A stretch of DNA of 64,000 nt from the NCBI RefSeq assembly GCF_002741985.1, contig NZ_APHW01000010.1, positions 1 to 64,000 of the forward strand, given 5' to 3'. How positions within the stretch are numbered: position 1 is the first letter of the stretch; each line of letters opens with the position of its first letter. Shown here piece after piece: positions 35,853 through 45,425 of the stretch. The translations under genes and the position numbers were made by a program. The notes beneath the pieces were generated by a model. The model saw nothing but the letters and a program-made list of their open reading frames with translations. It was not told the DNA's origin and made no database searches. The stretch comes from Vibrio rotiferianus CAIM 577 = LMG 21460. GTDB lineage: Bacteria; Pseudomonadota; Gammaproteobacteria; Enterobacterales; Vibrionaceae.

Positions 35853-36416
35853 TTCTAAATCGCTAGGAAGCAGTGAATACACTACGCCATCTTTCGGCTT
35901 GCCATGGAAGATAAAACGGTTTCTGGCAACCGCTTCTTTCTGTGCTCCAATGGATTCAATTAACGCCTGACTAGCGGTGTTATCTAAATCGCAGACGATT
36001 TCTACGCGAGTCAAATTGAGCTTGGCGAAACAGAATTCCGCGAGTGCGCGAATGGATTCTTGCGCATAGCCTTTGCGTTGATAGCGGTCCGCTACCCAAT
36101 AACCAATACTCGCCATATTGAAGGTATGGTAAAGCTCATTCACAGCGGCCATGCCAACGAGGTTGCCACTTTCACGTTCATAAACACCAAAACCGAAAGC
36201 CTCTGTCTTAACCCAGTTTAATCGTGTTGCCAGCAAAAAGTCTTGGGCTTCTTTGAGTGTGATATCTTGATTACACCAATCGAGCCAATGGTGCAGAGAA
36301 GGGGACTCAGCCAGTATACGTTGTAGGATGTGTGCTTCTTCTGAAGGAATAAGCCTGAGTGCTAAACGAGGGGTGATGATTTCAAAATCAGGCTCATGAA
36401 CCAATACAACTTCCAT
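35850..36416 (-). CDS. GNAT N-acetyltransferase (RimJ/RimL family)
   Basis: This 188-residue acetyl-CoA-dependent acyltransferase carries RimJ/RimL-type features: ITPRLALRLIPSEEA at the N-terminus, IGYWVADRYQRKGYAQESIRAL (acetyl-CoA pyrophosphate loop, about 105-126) and the late strand RVEIVCDLDNTASQALIESIGA. The likely substrate is a ribosomal or other protein N-terminus, but many paralogues exist and the target cannot be told. It lies downstream of csiV, separated by a hairpin. Confidence 0.85.
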   Translation of the reverse strand: MEVVLVHEPDFEIITPRLALRLIPSEEAHILQRILAESPSLHHWLDWCNQDITLKEAQDFLLATRLNWVKTEAFGFGVYERESGNLVGMAAVNELYHTFNMASIGYWVADRYQRKGYAQESIRALAEFCFAKLNLTRVEIVCDLDNTASQALIESIGAQKEAVARNRFIFHGKPKDGVVYSLLPSDLE

Positions 36417-36430
36417 GCTAGATTCTAGAT

Positions 36431-36466
36431 AAAATAAAGCGCAGCAAATGCTACGCTTTAATTTTT
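36431..36466. terminator. Terminator between csiV and the GNAT gene
   Basis: The stem TAAAGCGCAGC/GCTACGCTTTA has an AAAT loop and T-runs on both strands. Confidence 0.7.
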
Positions 36467-36472
36467 TAATGA

Positions 36473-37243
36473 TTATTGAACGCGACGCACTTGGATGATC
36501 ATGCCCATTAATGGGTTGTCTAGGTAGTGAGTCTCACTACTGCGCATACGACGCTTCTGATCCATACGGTAGCTCTTCAAGAACGTTTCTTCAGTCACTG
36601 TAGGTGAAATTTCAGCTAGGTTTCCTACTTGAACATTCCCTTCAACTTCACCAAACTCTTGTGATTGCTCTTCTAGAGGCTGTGCCTCGAAACGAACTTC
36701 ACGAACACTTGGCTCTCTAATGTCCATCGTAGTTTCTGCAAATAGATAGTGCTGAACGTAAATTTGTAGCTTTCCATCCAACTCGTATAGTGGTCCTGTA
36801 ATACTTTCTTCAGTGTAACCATCAGATTGTAAAGACAGAGCGTTACCGTTTCTTTGGCTGCCATCAGAGTTGTATACTCCTGAAAAGTCTTTGCCGCCTA
36901 CGATACGAAATACGGGAGCGCTTGCCTTACCACGGTCGCCTTGTCTCCAAGCTACGTGCTTAAGCACTTTAAAGCCAGCGTGGTTACGTAGAGCGGCTTC
37001 CTGAGAGTTTAATTGATAAGCTGAACGAGGTAGGAGAGTAACGCCTTTAGCTTGGCGATATGAATCACTCTCTAAACTGCCAACATTATCCATCTCAATT
37101 TTTGGAAGTTGATTTGGCCAAGACTCAGTGGTGCTTTCTGCGTCTACTGCTCGCTTGAAAATAATTACTTCAATATCAAACTGACGCGCAGCCCAAGATG
37201 GCATTGAAACGCATAGAAGTAACAATGGGATCAGTATTCTCAT
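36473..37243 (-). CDS. csiV: Peptidoglycan-binding protein CsiV
   Basis: This periplasmic protein of about 256 residues was described in V. cholerae as a peptidoglycan-binding factor needed for LpoA/PBP1a-dependent wall synthesis. The signal peptide is MRILIPLLLLCVSMPSWA, followed by RQFDIEVIIFKRAVDAEST, the characteristic start of this family. The start is set at ATG 37243, where the signal begins; an in-frame ATG at 37285 would overlap the true end of mfd. With that start the gene lies 7 bases after the restored mfd stop, so plzB-mfd-csiV is probably one transcript. Confidence 0.85.
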   Translation of the reverse strand: MRILIPLLLLCVSMPSWAARQFDIEVIIFKRAVDAESTTESWPNQLPKIEMDNVGSLESDSYRQAKGVTLLPRSAYQLNSQEAALRNHAGFKVLKHVAWRQGDRGKASAPVFRIVGGKDFSGVYNSDGSQRNGNALSLQSDGYTEESITGPLYELDGKLQIYVQHYLFAETTMDIREPSVREVRFEAQPLEEQSQEFGEVEGNVQVGNLAEISPTVTEETFLKSYRMDQKRRMRSSETHYLDNPLMGMIIQVRRVQ

Positions 37244-37250
37244 TCGACTA

Positions 37251-40200
37251 TTAGCTCGTTGGTAATAAATTCTGTTTAAAATCATTCAGTAAGTCTTGAA
37301 CAAACTGAATGCGTTTACGTCGGTCCGTCAATGGTACGCTAAACTTGAACTTAGTTGGACCTTCCATTGCAAATTTTTGCGGCTGTGATTGCAGGAGTTT
37401 AACTAAATACGCTGGGTTTATGTCAGCATCAGGGTAAAACTCAATGAATCCCCCTTATCATGCGCCTCAATCTTCTTCGCCTTGAGACTTCCTGCCCCAA
37501 TTTTCAGTTCTGAGACAGATAGAAGGTTCTTCGCAGCATCTGGTAACAAACCGAACCGGTCAATCAATTCTACTTTTAGCTCAGACAGAGCCTCGTTATC
37601 AGTAACACTTGCAATGCGCTTGTACATGGATAGACGAGTGTTCACGTCAGGAATGTAATCATCCGGCAGTAGAGCGGGGATACGCATTTCTATCTCTGTC
37701 TGCTCGCGAAGCAGGTCATCCAGTGATGGTTCTTTACCTTCTTTCAATGCTTCAACCGCTTGTTCAAGCATCTCCATATACAGTGTAAAGCCAACTGATT
37801 GAATTTGACCACTTTGTTCGTCACCTAAAAGCTCACCAGCACCACGGATCTCAAGATCGTGTGTTGCTAGAGTGAAGCCTGCACCAAGATCCTCCAGTGA
37901 AGCAATTGCATCAAGACGTTTGATGGCATCTTTGGTGATCGCTTTCGGATGCGGTGTCAGCAGGTAAGCATATGCTTGGTGGTGTGAACGACCAACGCGA
38001 CCACGAAGTTGGTGCAATTGCGCCAAGCCTAGGTTGTCAGCACGATCCATGATGATCGTGTTGGCTGTCGGAACGTCGATACCCGTTTCGATGATGGTGG
38101 TACAGACAAGCAAGTTGAATCGCTGATGATAGAAGTCATTCATGATGCGTTCTAACTCGCGCTCACGCATCTGACCATGGGCGACGGTCACTCGCGCTTC
38201 TGGAATCAGCTTTTGCAGATCTTCTGCTGTCTTTTCGATGGTTTCGACTTGGTTGTGGAGGAAGTAAACCTGGCCACCACGCATGATTTCACGTAATGCC
38301 GCTTCACGAACGACGGAATCCTCGCGTTGACGTACAAAGGTCTTGATTGCCAAACGACGGGCTGGTGGTGTCGCGATGATAGACAAGTCGCGCATACCAC
38401 TCATTGCCATGTTTAATGTTCGCGGAATCGGAGTTGCGGTAAGCGTAAGGATATCCACATCGGCACGCATCGCTTTTACTTTTTCTTTCTGGCGCACGCC
38501 AAAGCGGTGTTCTTCGTCAACAATCAATAGCCCAAGGTCTTTAAACTTGATGTCGCTAGAAAGTAGCTTGTGAGTACCTACCACGATATCAACTTTGCCG
38601 TCAGCAACATCTTGGAGGATGACTTTCTGTTCTTTTGCCGATTTAAAGCGCGATAGTACTTCAACGCGAATTGGCAAGTTGGCAAAGCGGTCACGGAAGT
38701 TTTCAAAGTGTTGCTGTGCCAGCAGGGTGGTTGGCACCAATACGGCGACTTGTTTGCTGTTGTCAGTAGCAACAAATGCAGCGCGCATTGCGACTTCTGT
38801 TTTACCAAAGCCTACGTCACCACACACTAGGCGGTCCATGGCTTTCGCTTGGCACATGTCAGACAGAACAGCATTGATTGCCATCGACTGATCATCAGTT
38901 TCTTCAAACGGGAAAGTCGCTTTGAAGGTCGCGTATTGACCACGGTCGAGAGCAAACTTGTAACCCGGTTTCAACTCGCGCTTAGCGTAAACGTCGAGAA
39001 GCTCGGCAGCCACGTCACGGACTTTTTCAGCGGCCTTACGACGAGCCTTCGCCCATGCTTCACCACCGAGTTTATGCAGCGGCGCGCTCTCTTCAGCACC
39101 ACCTGAGTAACGGCTGATTAGGTTTAATGAAGACACAGGAACGTAAAGCTTGGCATCGTTTTGATACTCAAGGGTCACGTACTCTGTTTTCATTCCACCG
39201 GCTTCAAGTGTTTGCAGGCCAATGTAGCGGCCGATACCGTGGTCGATGTGTACAACTGGCTGACCTGGTTTTAGCTCGGCGAGGTGGCGAATGACGGTGT
39301 CACTGTTGACGGTCTTTTTGTCTTTACGACGACGCTGAATTACGCGATCGCCCAGTAGATCACTTTCACAGATAAGTGCGAAGTTCAGCTCTTCGTGAAT
39401 AAAGCCATGTTCTGCTGCGCCTAAGATCAAGCTGAATCGATCTTTGGAATCCAAGGCTTGGTAAATTGATTCATGTACCACAGGGCGAATTTTGATGCCT
39501 TGTAGTAATTCAGTCAGTGCTTCTCGGCGGCCTTCGGATTCTACCGAAAAGACGATTTTTCCTGTGAATTGCTCACTAAACTGGCGTAGACGAGAAAGTG
39601 GTTCTTTGTTCTGCTGTTGTACACCCAGTTCAGCCAGAGACTGTACTGCGAGGTTTTGGCGACCAGTACGTTTTACAACTTTATCTAGACTTAACAGGGC
39701 TTGAGGCAGTTGCTTAATTTGCTTGAATAGCTCGTCCTTTTTTAGCCACAGTTCATGAGGGGCTAATAACGGGCGAAGTGGATCGATTTTCTTTTGGTCG
39801 TAACGATAGTCGACGTCATTCAAGAACGTGTCCACAGCGGCTTCGATGTCGCCATAAACGATCAGTTGTGAATCATCTGGTAAGTAATCAAACAGGGTTT
39901 CTGTGTGCTCAAAGAACAGTGGCTGCCAGTATTCGATACCTGCAGGCCATGTCCCTTTGGTTACTTGCATGTAGATGGACTCAGGCTCGCGACGAGCTTC
40001 GAATTGCGTACGCCAACGAGTTCGGAAATCTTCGATTGCTTCTTTTGTGGTTGGAAACTCGTGCGCTGGCAGCAATTGGATTTGCTGAATGTCGTCGATC
40101 GAACGTTGATTTTCTGGATCAAAGGTACGGATGGTATCGATCTCATCATCGAAGAAGTCAATACGATATGGATCGGAACTGCCCATCGGGAACAAATCAA

Positions 40201-40711
40201 GGATTGACCCACGGCTAGCGTATTCCCCCGGCCCAAATACTTGATCCACATGACGGTAGCCAGAATTATCTAACTGAGTACGCAGTTTTTCTAGTGAGAA
40301 TTGATCGCCTGTTTTCACCATCAAAGTATGTTGCAGCAAGAAGTCGCGAGGAGACTGGCGTTGTAAGATGGTACTTACAGGTACGATAGTTACACCATTG
40401 CGTTGGTTTGGCAGTTGGTATAAGCGTGCAATTCGATCAGAAATGATTTCTTGGTGCGGAGAAAAGTTATCGTAAGGCAGCGTTTCCCAATCAGGGAATA
40501 GACTGACTGGCTGATCGGTGAACTGTTCAATTTCTGCTTGAAGCTTCAACGCAATTTGCGGATCTGGTACAACAAGTAGAGAGTGGCTAGCATGCTGTTT
40601 TGCCAGCTCTGCGATTGCCATAGGTAATGCTGCGCCGGGTAGGTTGCCCAGCTGTTTTTTATCGCCACGCTCAGACGGATTCGTGACGGAGAGAATCGTT
40701 GCTTTTGTCAT
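37251..40711 (-). CDS. mfd: Transcription-repair coupling factor Mfd, C-terminus frameshifted
   Basis: This DNA translocase removes stalled RNA polymerase and recruits UvrA. The order is UvrB-homology domain, RNA-polymerase-interacting domain (about 480-550), then helicase motifs: Walker A GDVGFGKTEVAMRAA, DEEHRFGVRQKEK, TATPIPRTL, and the TRG region TTIIETGIDVPTANTI. The frame as read closes at 37418 after 1097 residues, following five Cs at 37450-37454 (plus strand). Six would give AHDKGGFIEFYPDADINPAY and a stop at 37251-37253, for 1153 residues, the family length. It starts 5 bp after the PilZ-domain gene stop. Confidence 0.9.
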
Positions 40712-40716
40712 GGTAC

Positions 40717-41286
40717 TTATTTGTTATCTCGCTCTAGTGAGCGCTGACGGAGTAATTTTTGCTGCTGGTATAGCGCGGCCTTAATCAATAGATCTTGGTC
40801 TGCTTCTCTAAGTAATTTGTACTTGAGAGTGATCAGATGCCCATGCTCTGATGATTCGCATTCTATTACCTGAGCGTAGCAGTAAATCGCAGCGGCTGGG
40901 TGGTCTAAGAAGAGCTTCACCCGAACCAATTGCCCTACCTCTACCAAAAGGTTGGAGCGGTAGCTTAATTGACTGGCACCAAATTGCGTGGTTTGAGAGC
41001 GCTGGGCGGGGTCGTCTTGCTGAGAAAGCATAAAGCTTAGCAAAAGATTAAGCTTTGAATTTTGCGTATCCAACAAGCTGATTACGTGTTTAAGATCTTT
41101 GTTCTGTAGCTCTAACCGAGCACTATCAGCGAGCATATCCAGTTGACTAAACTCGCTAGCCACAATGAATGGTGCAGGGATTTCTGCGAGAAATGATTCT
41201 TCACTTGGCAAAAGGTAATCTTCACTCATCACCTCAACATTAATAGTTAGGTTGTGGTGTACGGTGAAGTATTCTTGCTCAGTCAT
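40717..41286 (-). CDS. plzB: PilZ-domain protein (PlzB-like)
   Basis: This 189-residue protein occupies the position of V. cholerae plzB (VC1885), immediately before mfd. A PilZ-like beta-barrel is suggested in the C-terminal half (SYRSNLLVEVGQLVRVKLFL; AIYCYAQVIECESSEHGHLI). The canonical RxxxR and (D/N)xSxxG c-di-GMP-binding motifs are not evident, so ligand binding is doubtful. The N-terminal half is helical. Five bases separate it from mfd, so the two should be co-transcribed. The assignment rests mainly on synteny. Confidence 0.7.
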   Translation of the reverse strand: MTEQEYFTVHHNLTINVEVMSEDYLLPSEESFLAEIPAPFIVASEFSQLDMLADSARLELQNKDLKHVISLLDTQNSKLNLLLSFMLSQQDDPAQRSQTTQFGASQLSYRSNLLVEVGQLVRVKLFLDHPAAAIYCYAQVIECESSEHGHLITLKYKLLREADQDLLIKAALYQQQKLLRQRSLERDNK

Positions 41287-41552
41287 ATTTAGTGTCCTTT
41301 TGCCAAACGAGCACTTCTCTTTCCTATAGTGAAAGAGGAAGGTAAGGCATTGATTATCGCTAACTGACTTAACTTATCAAGTTTCCTTGCTCTGTCAGGC
41401 TGAACTTTCTTAGAGAAAAATGGACTTATTGCATGTCGTTGACAAATTTAGCGATTATCTTGTCTTCTTCATAGTAAGAGTAAGGTAAGATAACCTGTAT
41501 TAATTAGCTAAGTATTGGCTCCATTATTAGAAAACCAGTTGGTTTGTCCTAT

Positions 41553-42761
41553 ATGTATCATCCTATCTCTTTGTTTATTGGCATAAGGTATCTTCGGGGA
41601 CGCTCCGGGGATAGATTCAGTCGATTCGTTTCTTACATGTCGACCGCAGGTATCACCATTGGTGTGATGGCGTTGGTAACGGTACTTTCGGTCATGAATG
41701 GCTTTGAGGCTCAGCTAAAGGAACGCATCTTAGGTGTTCTTCCTCATGCGGTGATTTCCCAGCACGATGGTAAAACGCCCGTTAGCGAGACTGCACCCCA
41801 ATTTATCCAAAACATGTCGACAATCGCTGCGCCTGAACCGATTGTTCGCGGTGAGGCTGTGATCCAAAGTTCAGCGCAGCTAACCGCTGGTTACTTGATT
41901 GGTATCGAGCCTAAACTTGGTGACCCCATTTCTAATCATTTGATTGCTGGCCGTTTATCCTCCCTTAACGCGGGTGAGTATAAGGTTTTCCTTGGTCACA
42001 GCTTGGCGCGCTCTCTTAAAGTGTCGATGGGTGACAAAGTCCGCTTAATGGTGACCAATGCGACGCAATTTACCCCATTAGGTCGAATCCCAAGTCAACG
42101 TAACTTTACGGTGGCGGGCATCTTCAATACTGGCTCTGATGTTGATGGCCAGCTCATGATCGTCAATATGACCGATGCTTCTAAGTTGATGCGTTTGCCA
42201 AAAGGTACGGTGTCGGGTTGGCGCGTATTCTTCTCTGACCCATTTATGGTGACTGAGTTTGCAGATAAACCAATGCCTGACGGTTGGCAGTGGAGCGATT
42301 GGCGAGCGCAGCGCGGCGAGCTTTTCCAAGCGGTGAAAATGGAAAAGAACATGATGGGCTTAATGCTAGGCCTGATTGTTGGCGTTGCGGCATTTAATAT
42401 TATCTCTGCGTTGATCATGGTGGTGATGGAGAAGCAATCGGAAGTCGCGATTCTCAAAACCCAGGGTATGAAGCAATCTCAAGTGATGGCGATTTTCATG
42501 GTGCAGGGCGCGAGTAGTGGTGTGATTGGTGCGATTGTTGGTGGCGCGGTCGGCGTTGCTTTATCGCTCAATCTCAATGCCATTCTGGAAGCGGCAGGTG
42601 TTGCTTTGTTTAGCTTCGGTGGTCACTTGCCAATCGTGATTGATTCATTCCAAATTTTATTAGTGGTAGTGCTGGCGATTGCTCTGAGTCTAGCTGCCAC
42701 TGTTTACCCGTCTTACCGAGCATCTTCTGTTAAACCTGCTGAGGCACTTCGCTATGAATAA
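41553..42761 (+). CDS. lolC: Lipoprotein-releasing ABC transporter permease LolC
   Basis: This 402-residue inner-membrane subunit of LolCDE extracts outer-membrane lipoproteins and hands them to LolA. There are four membrane spans: one near the N-terminus ([21 protein letters not shown]), a large periplasmic MacB-like domain, and three C-terminal spans. The family [16 protein letters not shown] is present. ATG 41553 ([10 protein letters not shown]) is the family start; a TTG three codons earlier is possible. It overlaps lolD by eight bases. Confidence 0.95.
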   Translation: MYHPISLFIGIRYLRGRSGDRFSRFVSYMSTAGITIGVMALVTVLSVMNGFEAQLKERILGVLPHAVISQHDGKTPVSETAPQFIQNMSTIAAPEPIVRGEAVIQSSAQLTAGYLIGIEPKLGDPISNHLIAGRLSSLNAGEYKVFLGHSLARSLKVSMGDKVRLMVTNATQFTPLGRIPSQRNFTVAGIFNTGSDVDGQLMIVNMTDASKLMRLPKGTVSGWRVFFSDPFMVTEFADKPMPDGWQWSDWRAQRGELFQAVKMEKNMMGLMLGLIVGVAAFNIISALIMVVMEKQSEVAILKTQGMKQSQVMAIFMVQGASSGVIGAIVGGAVGVALSLNLNAILEAAGVALFSFGGHLPIVIDSFQILLVVVLAIALSLAATVYPSYRASSVKPAEALRYE

Positions 42762-43461
42762 GCTATTAGAATGTCGTGATATTCGTAAAGTCTACCGAGA
42801 AGGCTCGTTAGATACGGAAGTGTTGAAAGGCGTGAGTTTTGATATCGACAAAGGGGAATTGGTCTCTATTGTTGGCTCATCTGGCTCAGGTAAGAGTACG
42901 TTGCTGCATATCCTTGGCGCTTTAGATGATGCATCTCAAGGTGAGGTGGATTTTCTGGGACAGAACTTGTCTGCGCTAAGTTCAAACAAGCAAGCGGCAC
43001 TGCGAAACAAACACCTTGGTTTTGTCTATCAGTTCCATCACCTATTGGCTGATTTCACAGCAGTAGAAAACGTTGCTATGCCATTGCTGATTGGTGGCGC
43101 AAAAGTCGCGGATGCAAAAGCGGAAGCAAAAGCTCTGCTTGAAAAAGTTGGCTTAGGACACCGCATGGACCACCGTCCTTCGGAGCTGTCTGGTGGCGAA
43201 CGCCAACGTGTTGCGATTGCCCGTGCTTTGGTCAACAAGCCTGATTTAGTATTGGCGGATGAGCCGACGGGCAACCTAGACCACAATACCGCATTGGCGA
43301 TTTACGATTTGATGCGTGAGCTAAACCAGGAATCGAACATCGCTTTCTTGGTGGTTACCCACGATAACGAGTTAGCCGCGAAAATGGACCGTCAAATGCA
43401 CATGCAAGATGGGTTGCTGGTGGATCGCTTTACTATTCAAACAGCGACTGCGGAGGGCTAA
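42754..43461 (+). CDS. lolD: Lipoprotein-releasing ABC transporter ATPase LolD
   Basis: This 235-residue ATPase of LolCDE has Walker [13 protein letters not shown] (about 42-53), a Q-loop in FVYQFHHLL, signature [15 protein letters not shown], Walker [13 protein letters not shown] and the switch histidine in VVTHD. ATG overlaps the lolC stop (ATGAATAA), giving coupled translation. Confidence 0.96.
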   Translation: MNKLLECRDIRKVYREGSLDTEVLKGVSFDIDKGELVSIVGSSGSGKSTLLHILGALDDASQGEVDFLGQNLSALSSNKQAALRNKHLGFVYQFHHLLADFTAVENVAMPLLIGGAKVADAKAEAKALLEKVGLGHRMDHRPSELSGGERQRVAIARALVNKPDLVLADEPTGNLDHNTALAIYDLMRELNQESNIAFLVVTHDNELAAKMDRQMHMQDGLLVDRFTIQTATAEG

Positions 43462-43463
43462 TT

Positions 43464-44708
43464 TTGTTTTCATCTTTAGCATTGATGATCGGTGGCCGTT
43501 TTAGTCGCGCGAAAAAGCGCAACAAGATGGTGTCGTTCATTTCCCTCTCTTCCACCATTGGTATTGCGGTTGGTGTTGCGGTGATCATTATAGGTCTATC
43601 CGCTATGAACGGTTTTGAGCGTGAGCTACAGTCACGTGTTTTATCGGTAATCCCACATGGGGAGTTAGAAGGGGTAAACGGTCCGCTACATAACTACACC
43701 AAGACCATGAACCAAGCCTTGAAGCATGAACACGTTGTCGCAGCGGCGCCTTATGTTCGATTTACTGGCTTGGCAGAGAAGGGCAGTAAGCTTAAGGCGA
43801 TTGAAGTGCGCGGTGTGGATCCTGCTTTTGAACAAGCGGTGTCGAGCATGTCGGAGTTCATTGACCCAGAAGCATGGCAAAACTTTTATGCGGGCCAACA
43901 GCAAGTGATCTTAGGCCGTGGTGTGGCGAATGAGCTTAAAGTAGATGTAGGTGATTACATTACTTTGATGATTCCCCAGACTAGCAGCACTAATAAGGTT
44001 CAAGCACCAAAACGAGTTCGCGTTAAGGTGGCTGGATTTTTGACTCTTAATGGTCAAATCGATCACTCATTGGCTTTAGTGCCTCTGGAGGATGCACAAG
44101 CTTATGCGCGCTTGGGTGATGGTGTCACGGGTATTTCGCTTAAAACCGATGATGTACTTAACGCGCCTTCCATTGTGCGTGAAGTGGGTAGCCTGATTGA
44201 TGTGTATGTTTACCTGAAAAGTTGGCAACAACAGTTCGGCTTCTTGTATCGCGATATTCAGCTCGTTCGTACCATCATGTACTTGGTGATGGTATTGGTC
44301 ATAGGTGTGGCGTGTTTCAACATCGTATCGACACTAATGATGGCGGTGAAAGATCGCGCTGCCGAGATTGCGATTCTTCGTACTATGGGCGCAAAGGATG
44401 GTTTGATTAAGCGTATCTTTGTGTGGCAAGGCGTGTTCTCGGGTGTATTTGGCAGTCTTGCTGGCAGTGTGGTTGGTGTTCTTGTTGCGTTAAATCTCAC
44501 TCCAATCATCAAAGGGCTAGAAGCTTTGATTGGTCACCAATTCCTTTCGGGAGATATCTACTTTGTCGACTTCTTACCATCACAATTGCATTGGCCTGAT
44601 GTTGCTTTGGTTTCAATTACGGCGATTGTGCTTAGCTTGCTAGCGACATGGTACCCTGCATCCCGCGCGGCGAAACTTAATCCAGCTGCGGTATTGAGTT
44701 CAAAGTAG
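43464..44708 (+). CDS. lolE: Lipoprotein-releasing ABC transporter permease LolE
   Basis: This 414-residue second permease of LolCDE is the one that contacts the lipoprotein. It has the same layout as LolC: N-terminal span (STIGIAVGVAVIIIGLSAMN), periplasmic domain, three C-terminal spans. MNGFERELQSRVLSVIPHGE is characteristic. The start is TTG 43464, supported by CGGAGGG seven bases upstream and by the two-base gap after lolD. A terminator ends the operon. Confidence 0.95.
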   Translation: MFSSLALMIGGRFSRAKKRNKMVSFISLSSTIGIAVGVAVIIIGLSAMNGFERELQSRVLSVIPHGELEGVNGPLHNYTKTMNQALKHEHVVAAAPYVRFTGLAEKGSKLKAIEVRGVDPAFEQAVSSMSEFIDPEAWQNFYAGQQQVILGRGVANELKVDVGDYITLMIPQTSSTNKVQAPKRVRVKVAGFLTLNGQIDHSLALVPLEDAQAYARLGDGVTGISLKTDDVLNAPSIVREVGSLIDVYVYLKSWQQQFGFLYRDIQLVRTIMYLVMVLVIGVACFNIVSTLMMAVKDRAAEIAILRTMGAKDGLIKRIFVWQGVFSGVFGSLAGSVVGVLVALNLTPIIKGLEALIGHQFLSGDIYFVDFLPSQLHWPDVALVSITAIVLSLLATWYPASRAAKLNPAAVLSSK

Positions 44709-44747
44709 TTGATAGAACTTAGCGAAGCGCTGGTAACTAACTGACAC

Positions 44748-44779
44748 AAAAAAGGACCGAATCTCGGTCCTTTCTTTTA
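44748..44779 (+). terminator. Terminator of lolCDE
   Basis: The stem AAAGGACCGA/TCGGTCCTTT has an ATC loop and is T-rich after. Confidence 0.85.
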
Positions 44780-44907
44780 TCTGCAATCTAACTATCATCT
44801 CTGCTGTGGCTCGGTAGCTTTCATACTTGAGTTACAACACCTTTCACGCCGAACGTTAAGCGTTTTCCATTCGATGCTTTGCAACCTGCCAATTGAAGAA
44901 TAAGTAC

Positions 44908-45417
44908 TTATCGTATCTTACGTTTTTGCCAGCTTCTTACTACTGAGTAACGCCAAAGTCCGCGAATACCAAAGTAGCCAATAATGGCAGAACCAACACC
45001 ACAAATGGCACAACCAAGTAAAAATGGAGGCCCAATGGTGTTCATTTGCTCCATGATGAATTCCCACGACAGTTCAAAGTGGAAAGGCTGTGGTGGTACG
45101 TGCATGACCAATGCACCAAGCTTATAAGCAAAGTAGAACAGTACTGGCATAGTAATTGGGTTACTGATCCAGACAAGTGCTACGGATAGAGGCAAGTTGA
45201 CACCAAGCATGATGGCAAGACCTGCAGCCATGATCATCTGACTCGGAAGCGGAACAAACGCCATAAACAGACCAACAGCAAAAGCACCTGATGCAGAGCG
45301 ACGATTTAGACACCATAAGTTTGGATTGTATAAAACGTTGCCGAAGACTTTCAGTGCTTTTTGGCGCTTGATCATTTCATGATCTGGCATGAAGCGTTTT
45401 ATCAGCTTTCTAGGCAT
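44908..45417 (-). CDS. DUF2062 membrane protein
   Basis: This 169-residue protein has a basic N-terminus (PRKLIKRFMPDHEMIKRQKA) and three or four membrane helices, with the family hallmark GLFMAFVPLPSQMIMAAGLAI followed by VWISNPITMPVLFYFAYKLG. Function unknown. It is often found beside comEC in vibrios and relatives. The start at 45417 (MPRKLIK) is the family start. It lies only nine bases from the divergent comEC start, so each promoter must lie in the other's coding sequence or they share one region. Confidence 0.85.
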   Translation of the reverse strand: MPRKLIKRFMPDHEMIKRQKALKVFGNVLYNPNLWCLNRRSASGAFAVGLFMAFVPLPSQMIMAAGLAIMLGVNLPLSVALVWISNPITMPVLFYFAYKLGALVMHVPPQPFHFELSWEFIMEQMNTIGPPFLLGCAICGVGSAIIGYFGIRGLWRYSVVRSWQKRKIR

Positions 45418-45425
45418 AGGACGAC

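Noticed and set aside
39778..40218. 146-codon frame inside mfd
   Set aside because: It is antisense to a conserved part of Mfd.
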